Assembly: GCF_002754195.1 (NCBI RefSeq)
Contig: NZ_PEEU01000001.1
Span: forward strand, 3,596,001-3,660,000
DNA: 64,000 bases
Direction of reading: 5' to 3'
Source: Flavobacterium sp. 9
Lineage (GTDB): Bacteria; Bacteroidota; Bacteroidia; Flavobacteriales; Flavobacteriaceae
Every line of letters starts with the position of its first letter. Position 1 is the first letter of the stretch. The notes below the pieces were generated by a model that worked only from the letters and a program-made list of their open reading frames with translations, made no database searches and was not told the origin of the DNA. The position numbers and the translations under genes are program-made. Of the stretch, positions 9,666 through 16,595 are shown one piece after another.

Positions 9666-9682
9666 TAGAAAATAATAAGGAT

Positions 9683-10150
9683 ATGAAAAAAATAATACTA
9701 GTAACATTGTTTTTTGTTGGCGCATTTGCAACGCAAGCGCAAGAGCTAAAATGGTATACAGACGTAAAAGAAGCAATTACTGAAAGTAATAAAGCGCAAA
9801 AGCCAATGCTTATGTTTTTTACAGGAAGTGACTGGTGTGGATGGTGTATTCGTTTGCAGAACGAAGTTTTGAAAACTCCTGAGTTTAAAAAATGGGCTGC
9901 AGACAATGTTGTTTTAGTGGAGTTAGATTATCCTAGAGCTGTGCCTCAAACGCCGGAGCTTAAAAACCAAAATAATGAATTGCAACAAGCTTTTGGAATT
10001 CAGGGTTTTCCAACAGTGTATTTTACAAGTGCAGAATCAAAGGATGGAAAAGTCAATTTTAAAGGTTTAGGTAAAACTGGTTATGTTGCTGGTGGTCCAT
10101 CTGCTTGGTTGACAGTTGCAGAAGAAATTGTGCATCCAAAAAAATCTTAA
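9683..10150 (+). CDS. Secreted thioredoxin-family protein with CGWC active site
   Basis: The 155-aa product has a signal peptide (MKKIILVTLFFVGAFATQAQ) and a thioredoxin_7-type fold. Its FTGSDWCGWCIRLQNEV segment carries the redox motif Cys52-Gly-Trp-Cys55, and GIQGFPTVYF holds the cis-Pro. It probably acts as a periplasmic disulfide reductase or isomerase; the client is unknown. ATG 9683 is preferred because of the promoter element at 9658. Two paralogues follow downstream but have lost both cysteines. A strong terminator closes this transcription unit. Confidence 0.9.
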   Translation: MKKIILVTLFFVGAFATQAQELKWYTDVKEAITESNKAQKPMLMFFTGSDWCGWCIRLQNEVLKTPEFKKWAADNVVLVELDYPRAVPQTPELKNQNNELQQAFGIQGFPTVYFTSAESKDGKVNFKGLGKTGYVAGGPSAWLTVAEEIVHPKKS

Positions 10151-10178
10151 TTAAAGTAAATTCTATTTTAATAATATA

Positions 10179-10212
10179 AAAACTCCTTACAGGTTTGTAA
10201 GGAGTTTTTTTT
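10179..10212 (+). terminator. Terminator of the CGWC thioredoxin-like gene
   Basis: AAAACTCCTTAC and GTAAGGAGTTTT form a perfect stem around a short AGGTTT loop, followed by a T run. The downstream ~100 nt before the next promoter are plain A+T-rich sequence. Confidence 0.9.
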
Positions 10213-10313
10213 GTTTAGTAAGAAAAAGTATTCACTATTTTAGTTGGTTTTATGGTTTTGTTATTTTATTACAAATAAAAAAATATATAATGTATTTTTT
10301 ATATTAATAAAAA

Positions 10314-10342
10314 TTGGAAAATTAAAATATTATGTTAATTTC
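10314..10342 (+). promoter_or_regulatory. Probable promoter of the first cysteine-less paralogue
   Basis: TTG (10314-10316), an 18-nt spacer and TTAATTTC (10335-10342) resemble the Bacteroidetes -33/-7 pair with two mismatches in the -7 box. The paralogue at 11099 has an equivalent arrangement, supporting the call. Confidence 0.4.
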
Positions 10343-10374
10343 GTCATGCTATACTAACCAAAACCAATTATACT

Positions 10375-10827
10375 ATGACCAAAAAACTACTTATCCTACT
10401 GTTTTTTTTAGGTTCATTTTTTCTGCATTCGCAAAATTTAGTTTGGAGAACAAACATGACAGATGCTATTGCAATAAGTAATGAACAGAGAAAGCCAATG
10501 CTAATTTTATTCACTGCCTCAGGTGTACCGGAAAATCTTCAAAACGAAATCTTTAAAACTCCTGATTTTGCCGTTTGGTCACGCGACAATGTGATTTTGG
10601 TAAAACTGGATTTATCTGATTCTACAACGGCAGATGGAGACAGAGAACAAAATCTTAAATTGAAAAGCGCTTTTGGCGTCGAAGATTTGCCAGAGGTTTG
10701 TTTTGCAAGCGCTTCTATTCGAAAAAACAAAACAACTTTTAGCGCCTTAGGGAAACTTGCGTATAAACCCGGTGGAGCTAAAGCCTGGATTGCGGAATCA
10801 AATGCAATTCTGCATCCAAGCGAATAA
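10375..10827 (+). CDS. Thioredoxin-like paralogue lacking the CxxC motif
   Basis: A 150-aa secreted protein (signal MTKKLLILLFFLGSFFLHSQ). It aligns end to end with the CGWC protein at 9683: NLVWRTNMTDAIAISNEQRKP, then FTASGVPENLQNEIFKTPDF where the active protein has FTGSDWCGWCIRLQNEV. Both cysteines are absent and the loop is about three residues shorter. The cis-Pro region survives as VEDLPEVCF. It therefore cannot do thiol-disulfide exchange the usual way, so a binding or chaperone role, or loss of function, is possible. The reading frame is intact and it has its own promoter and terminator, suggesting it is expressed. Confidence 0.82.
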   Translation: MTKKLLILLFFLGSFFLHSQNLVWRTNMTDAIAISNEQRKPMLILFTASGVPENLQNEIFKTPDFAVWSRDNVILVKLDLSDSTTADGDREQNLKLKSAFGVEDLPEVCFASASIRKNKTTFSALGKLAYKPGGAKAWIAESNAILHPSE

Positions 10828-10849
10828 AATAAAATTTAAATTAAGTTTC

Positions 10850-10906
10850 TTAGTTTAATTTGTAGAATCCCTTTTCAGCTTCGGTATGAAAAGGGATATT
10901 TTTTTG
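10850..10906 (-). pseudogene. Relic of the comEC 3' end
   Basis: Read on the minus strand this stretch encodes QKNIPFHTEAEKGFYKLN followed by a stop. The intact comEC at 11561 ends KKNIPFHATSEKGFYKLK followed by a stop. Only ~19 codons remain and nothing comEC-like continues upstream. It lies directly after the first cysteine-less paralogue, the same position comEC occupies after the second, so it marks a tandem duplication that carried the tip of comEC along. Confidence 0.8.
10867..10905 (+). terminator. Terminator of the first cysteine-less paralogue
   Basis: ATCCCTTTTCA and TGAAAAGGGAT pair around a 9-nt loop, then a T run. The stem is made of the comEC-tip relic and is almost the same as the hairpin at 11578. 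Confidence 0.8.
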
Positions 10907-11034
10907 GAGTGGAATGCGATATCAGTAGTTTTAGTTTTTTTTAGGGCTTAAATTTTCATTTTGTTTAAAATTTAAGGTTTAAATAGTAAAATTCATTATA
11001 ATGTAACTTTTTAGAAGTATTTATGATGGAAGTG

Positions 11035-11065
11035 TTTGTTAACTGCTCATTTTTGTGTTAATTTG
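11035..11065 (+). promoter_or_regulatory. Probable promoter of the second cysteine-less paralogue
   Basis: TTTG (11035-11038), a 19-nt spacer and TTAATTTG (11058-11065) give the expected Bacteroidetes -33/-7 geometry with one mismatch in the -7 box. It lies 33 nt before ATG 11099 and excludes an earlier in-frame start at 11036. Confidence 0.55.
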
Positions 11066-11098
11066 GTTTTTATAACCCCCAATAAAACCTGCAAGATT

Positions 11099-11545
11099 AT
11101 GACCCGAAAACTACTTACCCTACTATTATTTTTAGGTTCATTTTTTTTGCATTCGCAAAATTTAGTTTGGAATACTGATTTAAGCGATGCATTTGTAAAG
11201 AGTGATACGGAAAGGAAACCATTGTTAATATTTTTTACTGCGGCTAGCGCTGGACAGAAAATGCAGAATGAGATTTTTGCAAGCCCTGATTTTGCAGAAT
11301 GGTCACGTGATAATGTTATTTTATTAAGACTTGATTTATCTGACTCATCATTAACGGATCAGGATAAAGAACAAAATCTTAAAATGAAAAATGCTTTAGG
11401 GGTCGAAGAATTACCTCAAGTTTGCCTGGTAACGATCACAATAAGGAAAAACAAACCAACTATTGATAAACTGGGGCTCCTTGGGTATAAACCTGGTGGA
11501 GTACAGCAATGGATAAAAGAAGCCAAAGCGATTTTGCGACCATAA
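11099..11545 (+). CDS. Second thioredoxin-like paralogue lacking the CxxC motif
   Basis: A 148-aa secreted protein (signal MTRKLLTLLLFLGSFFLHSQ), close to the protein at 10375: NLVWNTDLSDAF, FAEWSRDNVILLRLDLSDSS, and GYKPGGVQQWIKEAKAIL. The active-site loop reads FTAASAGQKMQNEIF, again with no cysteine. The near-identical signal peptides and the duplicated flanks show that this copy and its neighbour arose by tandem duplication after cysteine loss. ATG 11099 is chosen because an earlier start would lie inside the promoter. The gene converges on comEC, and its terminator lies within the last codons of comEC. Confidence 0.82.
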   Translation: MTRKLLTLLLFLGSFFLHSQNLVWNTDLSDAFVKSDTERKPLLIFFTAASAGQKMQNEIFASPDFAEWSRDNVILLRLDLSDSSLTDQDKEQNLKMKNALGVEELPQVCLVTITIRKNKPTIDKLGLLGYKPGGVQQWIKEAKAILRP

Positions 11546-11560
11546 CAAAATTGCTTTCTA

Positions 11561-13585
11561 TTATTTTAATTTGTAGAATCCCTTTTCGCTTGTTGCGTGA
11601 AAAGGGATATTTTTTTTGATACAAGTTAGTTTCCAATTCTGAACTATAGAATTGGAATTTGAAGCGTCTGCAATTATTATTTTCGGACGTAAATCCTTCA
11701 AAAGCCTATCTAAGTTTACTTTTGGAGATTGTGTAAGAAGTAGTATATCAGGTTGGATTTTGTTTTCGTAAATTCCTGTGCTGTCTAAAACCAAGATTTT
11801 TTTTCCGTTAAAGAATAATGTATTCTTAATTTTATTGGTGCTTTTTAAAACACCGAAATTTCCAACTAAATAAGAAGTTGAAACATTGTTTTTGGTCAGA
11901 GTATCGCTTGTGATAAAGCTTATGTTTTTTCCAATTCTTTCAGATATTAGTGTGTTTTTCTTTGTGTGATAAACGATTAATTCCTGCTGACTTTCGGTTT
12001 CCTTTTTAGTATAGATAAAAGAAATCTGAACAATAACAATACTAAGTAAAAGTGAAATCGTTTTGTTGAAATTTGGCTTGCCCATCCAAATTGTTCCTGT
12101 AATTATCAATAAGTAAATAGTTACCAGATAATAAAAATTGAAACCTATATCCCGAATCACAAACGATTCAAATGTTGCAACAAAGTGAATCATTAGATTT
12201 AAAAGATAAACACTCTTTTCAAAAATAACCACAAAAATTACTGGCGGACTATAAAAAACGGCAATAATCATAACTATAATTCCGGCAATCATTATAAAGG
12301 ATAGTACAGGGAGAATGATAATATTAGTAACAAAAAATAGTCCCGGAAATTGATGGAAATAATACAGACAAACGGGTAAAGTGCCTATTTGTGCAGCAAA
12401 AGAAACTGTTAAAGCGTTCCAGATGTAAATTGTTATTTTGTGTTTTGGAGTCCAAAGATTTTTTAAAATAGGTTGTAACCAAACAATGAAAAACAATGCT
12501 AAATAACTTAGCTGAAAACCAACGTCAAATAAAAAATAAGGTTCAAATAATAGTATCAATAAAATAGAAACTAATAAAGTGTGGTAGATGTTTCCGCTTC
12601 TGCGCAAATGGTTTCCTATAGCAAGGAAAGAAAACATGACAACTGAGCGTAAAACAGGCGGAGATAAACCTGAAATTATAGCGAAAATTGCCAATGATAT
12701 TAAAATGGAAATCAATTTTATAAAAGAGCCTTTTCGATTGTTTGGAATTGGTTTTAGAATGAAATTTATAAACAGCATTATAAAGCCAACGTGCAGTCCG
12801 GAAACAGATAATACGTGCGTAGTTCCGGAATATTGGTAATCTTTTATGATCTCTGACGAAATCTCTTGCTGTTGTCCTAAAATTAGAGCCAGGGCAACGT
12901 TCATTTCGTCTTTGCTGAAATGCGCTTTCTCCAGATTATTTATTATTCTGGAATGCAAACGACCGGAATAATACCAAATGTCCTTTTTAATATTTTTATT
13001 AATGGCTATTTCGGATTTTCTGCAATAAACCTGTCCATAGATTTGTTTGTTTTCTAAATACTTGGCATAATCAAATTGATTGGGATTTTTGCTTGAAGTA
13101 TTCCCTTGTAAAATTGTTTTTACCCGAATTGTATTTCCTAAAATAACATTGTTTTTTGTACTGTCTTTTTGGATGTTTACAATGATTCTTCCTGTTTGAG
13201 TTTTGTTTTCAATTTGGTTTATAATGGCAATATAGCGATCATTGAAATCATTGCTTTTTAATTTTTCACGTAAAGTGAAAGTTATAAACTCGGGTTTTTC
13301 AAATGCTATTTTAGCATGTATGTAATTCGATTCCTGATAAGAATCTGTTTGTAGTTGCAGCGTAATTAAACCAATGAAAAAAGAAACTATAGAAGTGATT
13401 ATTCCAAAAAGAATATTTAATTTTTTGTTTTTAGCAATAAAGAAATATAGAACAAAGAATATTGTGGCGATTGAAATAAGTATTATTCCGGCAGTTGCTA
13501 TTGAAGGCTTTGCGTAGTAAGAAACAATAATGCCAAGAATAAAGCTAATTGTAATTTTAGCCAGAGGAAAATCTAATACTTTCAT
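11561..13585 (-). CDS. comEC: ComEC/Rec2-family DNA-uptake channel protein
   Basis: Inner-membrane protein thought to pass single-stranded DNA into the cytoplasm during natural transformation. It has N-terminal membrane segments and a DUF4131-like soluble domain (residues ~25-190), then the competence domain with the invariant THVLSVSGLHVGFI motif and 8-10 membrane helices (~240-510). The C-terminal ~160 residues correspond in position to the metallo-beta-lactamase-like domain of longer ComEC proteins. Here it lacks an HxHxDH metal site and retains only strands such as PDILLLTQSPKVNLD. At 674 aa it is the usual Bacteroidetes length. The ATG start MKVLDFPLAKI is typical. Its last codons double as the hairpin of the convergent thioredoxin-like gene. 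Confidence 0.92.
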   Translation of the reverse strand: MKVLDFPLAKITISFILGIIVSYYAKPSIATAGIILISIATIFFVLYFFIAKNKKLNILFGIITSIVSFFIGLITLQLQTDSYQESNYIHAKIAFEKPEFITFTLREKLKSNDFNDRYIAIINQIENKTQTGRIIVNIQKDSTKNNVILGNTIRVKTILQGNTSSKNPNQFDYAKYLENKQIYGQVYCRKSEIAINKNIKKDIWYYSGRLHSRIINNLEKAHFSKDEMNVALALILGQQQEISSEIIKDYQYSGTTHVLSVSGLHVGFIMLFINFILKPIPNNRKGSFIKLISILISLAIFAIISGLSPPVLRSVVMFSFLAIGNHLRRSGNIYHTLLVSILLILLFEPYFLFDVGFQLSYLALFFIVWLQPILKNLWTPKHKITIYIWNALTVSFAAQIGTLPVCLYYFHQFPGLFFVTNIIILPVLSFIMIAGIIVMIIAVFYSPPVIFVVIFEKSVYLLNLMIHFVATFESFVIRDIGFNFYYLVTIYLLIITGTIWMGKPNFNKTISLLLSIVIVQISFIYTKKETESQQELIVYHTKKNTLISERIGKNISFITSDTLTKNNVSTSYLVGNFGVLKSTNKIKNTLFFNGKKILVLDSTGIYENKIQPDILLLTQSPKVNLDRLLKDLRPKIIIADASNSNSIVQNWKLTCIKKNIPFHATSEKGFYKLK
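11578..11617 (+). terminator. Terminator inside the comEC 3' end
   Basis: ATCCCTTTTC and GAAAAGGGAT form the stem, followed by eight T. On the minus strand the same bases encode the last comEC residues, so one DNA segment is both coding and the neighbour's terminator. Confidence 0.8.
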
Positions 13586-13641
13586 GGCTTAAAAGTATTA
13601 AAATTTTTGTAAGAAAAAGAATATATTTTGTTTGTTTCAGA

Positions 13642-14127
13642 TTATTCGATTACTCTGTTGATTTGAGCAAAAGAATTTCCGTAATAAGCCTCTTTTGTAG
13701 ACGAAATTATTACTCCTTTGGATGTTGAAGAATGTACAAATTTTATTTCGCTCGAATTTACTTCAAGAATAAGTCCAACGTGATTAATTTGCTTGCTTTT
13801 GTTTGTTTTAAAGAAGATTAAATCACCTTTTCGAGCGTCATCAAATTTGATTATTGTGCCTATTTTAGATTGCTCAAAAGAGCTTCTTGGTAGTTTTATA
13901 TTTTCAGATTCAAATGTAGTATATACCAATCCGGAGCAATCGAATCCGCTTTTTGTGGTTCCTCCGGCTTTATATCGAACACCAACATTATCTGTCGCTT
14001 TATCGATTAATTTATTGACTGTATATCGGTTTTCTTTTTTCGACTCATTTTTGCCCACGGTAGTAGACGTCGATTTACACGAAGTAAAAGCAATCGCCAG
14101 AAGAAGGAAAATGAGTATTTTTTTCAA
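13642..14127 (-). CDS. NlpC/P60-family cell-wall hydrolase, lipoprotein
   Basis: A 161-aa lipoprotein with signal MKKILIFLLLAIAFTSC and lipobox Cys17. The NlpC/P60 catalytic residues are present: Cys64 in GFDCSGLVY, His116 in NHVGLIL and His132 in FVHSST. Such enzymes cut gamma-D-Glu-diamino-acid or related bonds in peptidoglycan stem peptides; this one probably faces the periplasm from the outer membrane. The YKAGGTTKSGFDCSG block is typical of Bacteroidetes members. It lies between comEC and lpxB on the same strand, 12 nt after lpxB, and may share lpxB's transcript. Confidence 0.93.
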   Translation of the reverse strand: MKKILIFLLLAIAFTSCKSTSTTVGKNESKKENRYTVNKLIDKATDNVGVRYKAGGTTKSGFDCSGLVYTTFESENIKLPRSSFEQSKIGTIIKFDDARKGDLIFFKTNKSKQINHVGLILEVNSSEIKFVHSSTSKGVIISSTKEAYYGNSFAQINRVIE

Positions 14128-14139
14128 ATCAAAAAACTT

Positions 14140-15258
14140 TTAAACCTGTTTTAAATCAGCTACAATTAATTTTGCGGTTTTTTTACTTGCACCAACTCCG
14201 CCTAATTTTTGTTCCAGAATATCATAATTCTTCAGTAGTTTTTCGCGATATTGAGGTTCAAGTAATTTTTGTAATTCTTCCTTAATGCGTTTCGTATTGC
14301 AATCACTTTGAATTAATTCTGTTACAACTTCCTGATCCATAATTAAATTGACAAGCGAGATGTATTTTAGCGTAATAATGCGCTTTGCAATTTGGTAAGA
14401 AATCGAACTTCCTTTATAACATACCACTTCCGGAACTTTAAAAAGTGCCGTTTCAAGAGTTGCAGTTCCCGAAGTTACCAAAGCCGCAGTTGACGAACGA
14501 AGTAAATCGTAGGTTTTATTCGAAACAAACGCGATGTTTTTGTTTTTTATAAACTGCTGATAAAATTCATAATCCTGACTTGGAGCGCCGGCAATCACAA
14601 ACTCATAATCCTGAAAATCATCAACAACACTTAGCATAACACTTAGCATTTTGGTAATTTCCTGTTGGCGACTTCCTGGCAAAACAGCGATAATTGGTTT
14701 GTCTCCTAATTTATGTTCTTCTCTAAAAGTCTTTTCGTCAAACGGAGGTTGATTCTGAATCGCATCGATTAATGGATGTCCAACAAAATCTACCGGAAAA
14801 TGATGTTTGTCTTCGTAGAAACTTTTCTCAAAAGGCAAAATCACAAACATCTTGTCGACATCTTGTTTTATAGCTTTGATTCTGTTTTCTTTCCAAGCCC
14901 AAATTTGAGGAGAAATATAATAATGTGTTTTATAATTTAACTCTTTGGCCCATTTTGCAATACGCATATTGAAGCCCGGATAGTCGATAAAAATCAAAAC
15001 ATCAGGTTTGAATTCAGAGATGTCTTTTTTGCAAATCTTTATGTTATTTAAGATGGTTTTCAAATTGAAAATAACTTCAACAAATCCCATAAAGGCCAAT
15101 TCACGATAGTGTTTTACTAATGTTCCGCCAGCTTTTTGCATTAAATCTCCGCCCCAGAATCTAATTTCTGCTTGAGGATCTTCTTCATACAATGCCTTCA
15201 TTAAATTTGAACCGTGTAAATCTCCGGAGGCTTCGCCAGCTATTATGTAATACTTCAT
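14140..15258 (-). CDS. lpxB: Lipid-A-disaccharide synthase
   Basis: Condenses UDP-2,3-diacylglucosamine with 2,3-diacylglucosamine-1-phosphate to form the lipid A disaccharide at the inner face of the cytoplasmic membrane. The GT19 family start MKYYIIAGEASGDLHGSNLM is intact. PQIWAWKENRIK is the conserved WAW motif, and LPGSRQQEITKM followed by TSGTATLETALF forms the UDP-sugar site. Length is 372 aa, normal. A TAnnTTTG element at 15315 gives it a promoter independent of the surE operon upstream, and the NlpC/P60 gene follows by 12 nt. Confidence 0.96.
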   Translation of the reverse strand: MKYYIIAGEASGDLHGSNLMKALYEEDPQAEIRFWGGDLMQKAGGTLVKHYRELAFMGFVEVIFNLKTILNNIKICKKDISEFKPDVLIFIDYPGFNMRIAKWAKELNYKTHYYISPQIWAWKENRIKAIKQDVDKMFVILPFEKSFYEDKHHFPVDFVGHPLIDAIQNQPPFDEKTFREEHKLGDKPIIAVLPGSRQQEITKMLSVMLSVVDDFQDYEFVIAGAPSQDYEFYQQFIKNKNIAFVSNKTYDLLRSSTAALVTSGTATLETALFKVPEVVCYKGSSISYQIAKRIITLKYISLVNLIMDQEVVTELIQSDCNTKRIKEELQKLLEPQYREKLLKNYDILEQKLGGVGASKKTAKLIVADLKQV

Positions 15259-15314
15259 ATAGATTTCTTTGAAAGTGTTTCTCGATTTTTAAACACAATA
15301 TTTTTTTTGCAGTG

Positions 15315-15322
15315 CAAAGATA
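15315..15322 (-). promoter_or_regulatory. -7 promoter element for lpxB
   Basis: Minus-strand TATCTTTG, a TAnnTTTG match, 56 nt before the lpxB start codon in the gap after the 90-aa gene. Confidence 0.55.
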
Positions 15323-15326
15323 AGAT

Positions 15327-15599
15327 TTAAATAAATAAGGTAGAAATTGCTAAAACAATCACTGCCAGAACCACGCCTCTTGCCATAAGTTCTTTGTTTC
15401 TTTTTAGAAGAATTAAAAAAACAGCAAGATCTAAAATAGTTCCCAGCGTAATTACTTTTCCCAGATATCCTTGTTTTCTTATGGTTTCAAGTCCTGTTGA
15501 AACATCAAAAGTGGTAAAAAAGGTGATAAATAAATAACTTCCAAGAATCGAAGTAAAAATACCGATCATAAATCCGATAAGAATGTCTGCTTTATTCAT
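15327..15599 (-). CDS. Small membrane protein, 90 aa
   Basis: Unrecognised by function. The product has three hydrophobic segments (about residues 6-26, 48-65 and 71-89) with KRNKE between the second and third. The start codon overlaps the end of surE by 8 nt, so it is co-transcribed and probably translationally coupled with surE. Small membrane proteins in this position are common beside surE in Flavobacteriia, which is a context argument only. No signal-cleavage site or lipobox is visible. Confidence 0.75.
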   Translation of the reverse strand: MNKADILIGFMIGIFTSILGSYLFITFFTTFDVSTGLETIRKQGYLGKVITLGTILDLAVFLILLKRNKELMARGVVLAVIVLAISTLFI

Positions 15600-16371
15600 T
15601 TAAATTCCAAGTATTAAGTTGTTGTATAGAGTGATGTGCTGTTAAGTCAAATTGTACCGGAACTACAGAAATGTATCCATTTTCTAAAGCCCATTCGTCA
15701 GTATCTTCACCTTTATCTTCGTTGGTGAATTTTCCGGTTAACCAATAATAATCTTTCCCGAAAGGAGTTTGTCGTTTGTCAAATTTCTGCGCGTAATAAG
15801 CTTTCGCCTGACGACAAATTTTAATTCCTTTAATTTCGTTTTCTTTTAATTTTGGGAAATTGACATTTAAAACGACACCTGCGGGTAATTTATTGGCAAG
15901 GGTTTCTAAAGTAATTTTTTTTACGAATGATTTTATTTGCTCAAAATCGGCATTCCAGTCAAAGTCTAATAATGAAAATCCAATTGATTGAATTCCTTCA
16001 ATTCCTGCTTCAACAGCGGCGCTCATAGTTCCCGAATAAATTACATTTATAGAAGAGTTTGAACCGTGATTGATTCCGGAAACACAGAGATCCGGTTTTC
16101 GTTTTAAGATTTCATTTACTGCCAGCTTCACGCAATCTACCGGAGTTCCTGAGCAGCTATACTCGGTTATAATGTCATCTTCTTTTGAGATTTTGTCCAA
16201 AAACAAAGTATTATTAATGGTTATAGCATGTCCCATCGCACTTTGAGGTTTGTCCGGAGCTACGACGACAACTTCGCCAATAGTTTCCATAACGCTTATT
16301 AATGCTCTGATTCCGGGAGCCAAAATACCGTCATCGTTGGTAACTAATATTAAAGGTTTTTCGCTTTTCAT
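15592..16371 (-). CDS. surE: 5'/3'-nucleotidase SurE
   Basis: A metal-dependent phosphatase acting on nucleoside monophosphates, associated with stationary-phase survival. The N-terminal LVTNDDGILAPGIRAL motif supplies the metal ligands (Asp13, Asp14), and SGINHGSNSSINVIYSGTMSAA contains the conserved Asn and Ser of the active site. At 259 aa it is full length. A TAnnTTTG element lies 36 nt upstream. It heads a two-gene unit with the 90-aa membrane protein. Confidence 0.96.
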   Translation of the reverse strand: MKSEKPLILVTNDDGILAPGIRALISVMETIGEVVVVAPDKPQSAMGHAITINNTLFLDKISKEDDIITEYSCSGTPVDCVKLAVNEILKRKPDLCVSGINHGSNSSINVIYSGTMSAAVEAGIEGIQSIGFSLLDFDWNADFEQIKSFVKKITLETLANKLPAGVVLNVNFPKLKENEIKGIKICRQAKAYYAQKFDKRQTPFGKDYYWLTGKFTNEDKGEDTDEWALENGYISVVPVQFDLTAHHSIQQLNTWNLNE

Positions 16372-16406
16372 TTACGAATTATGGTTTTAAATGTAGGATT
16401 TTAAAA

Positions 16407-16414
16407 CAAATGTA
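16407..16414 (-). promoter_or_regulatory. -7 promoter element for surE
   Basis: Minus-strand TACATTTG, an exact TAnnTTTG match, 35 nt before the surE start codon. Confidence 0.6.
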
Positions 16415-16595
16415 GTGACAGATTTTGGTTGAATAGTCACAAATAAAGTAAAATTTGTCAACTAAATTGAAGAAGATTTTAGCGCATCAAACATTTTTAT
16501 ATCTTTAACAAAAAATTATAGTGGACTGGGCTTTGTTGGCACAGTTTTTACCGTAACTTAGATTAAAAAATTTGATGAATGCTATTATTAAGTTT

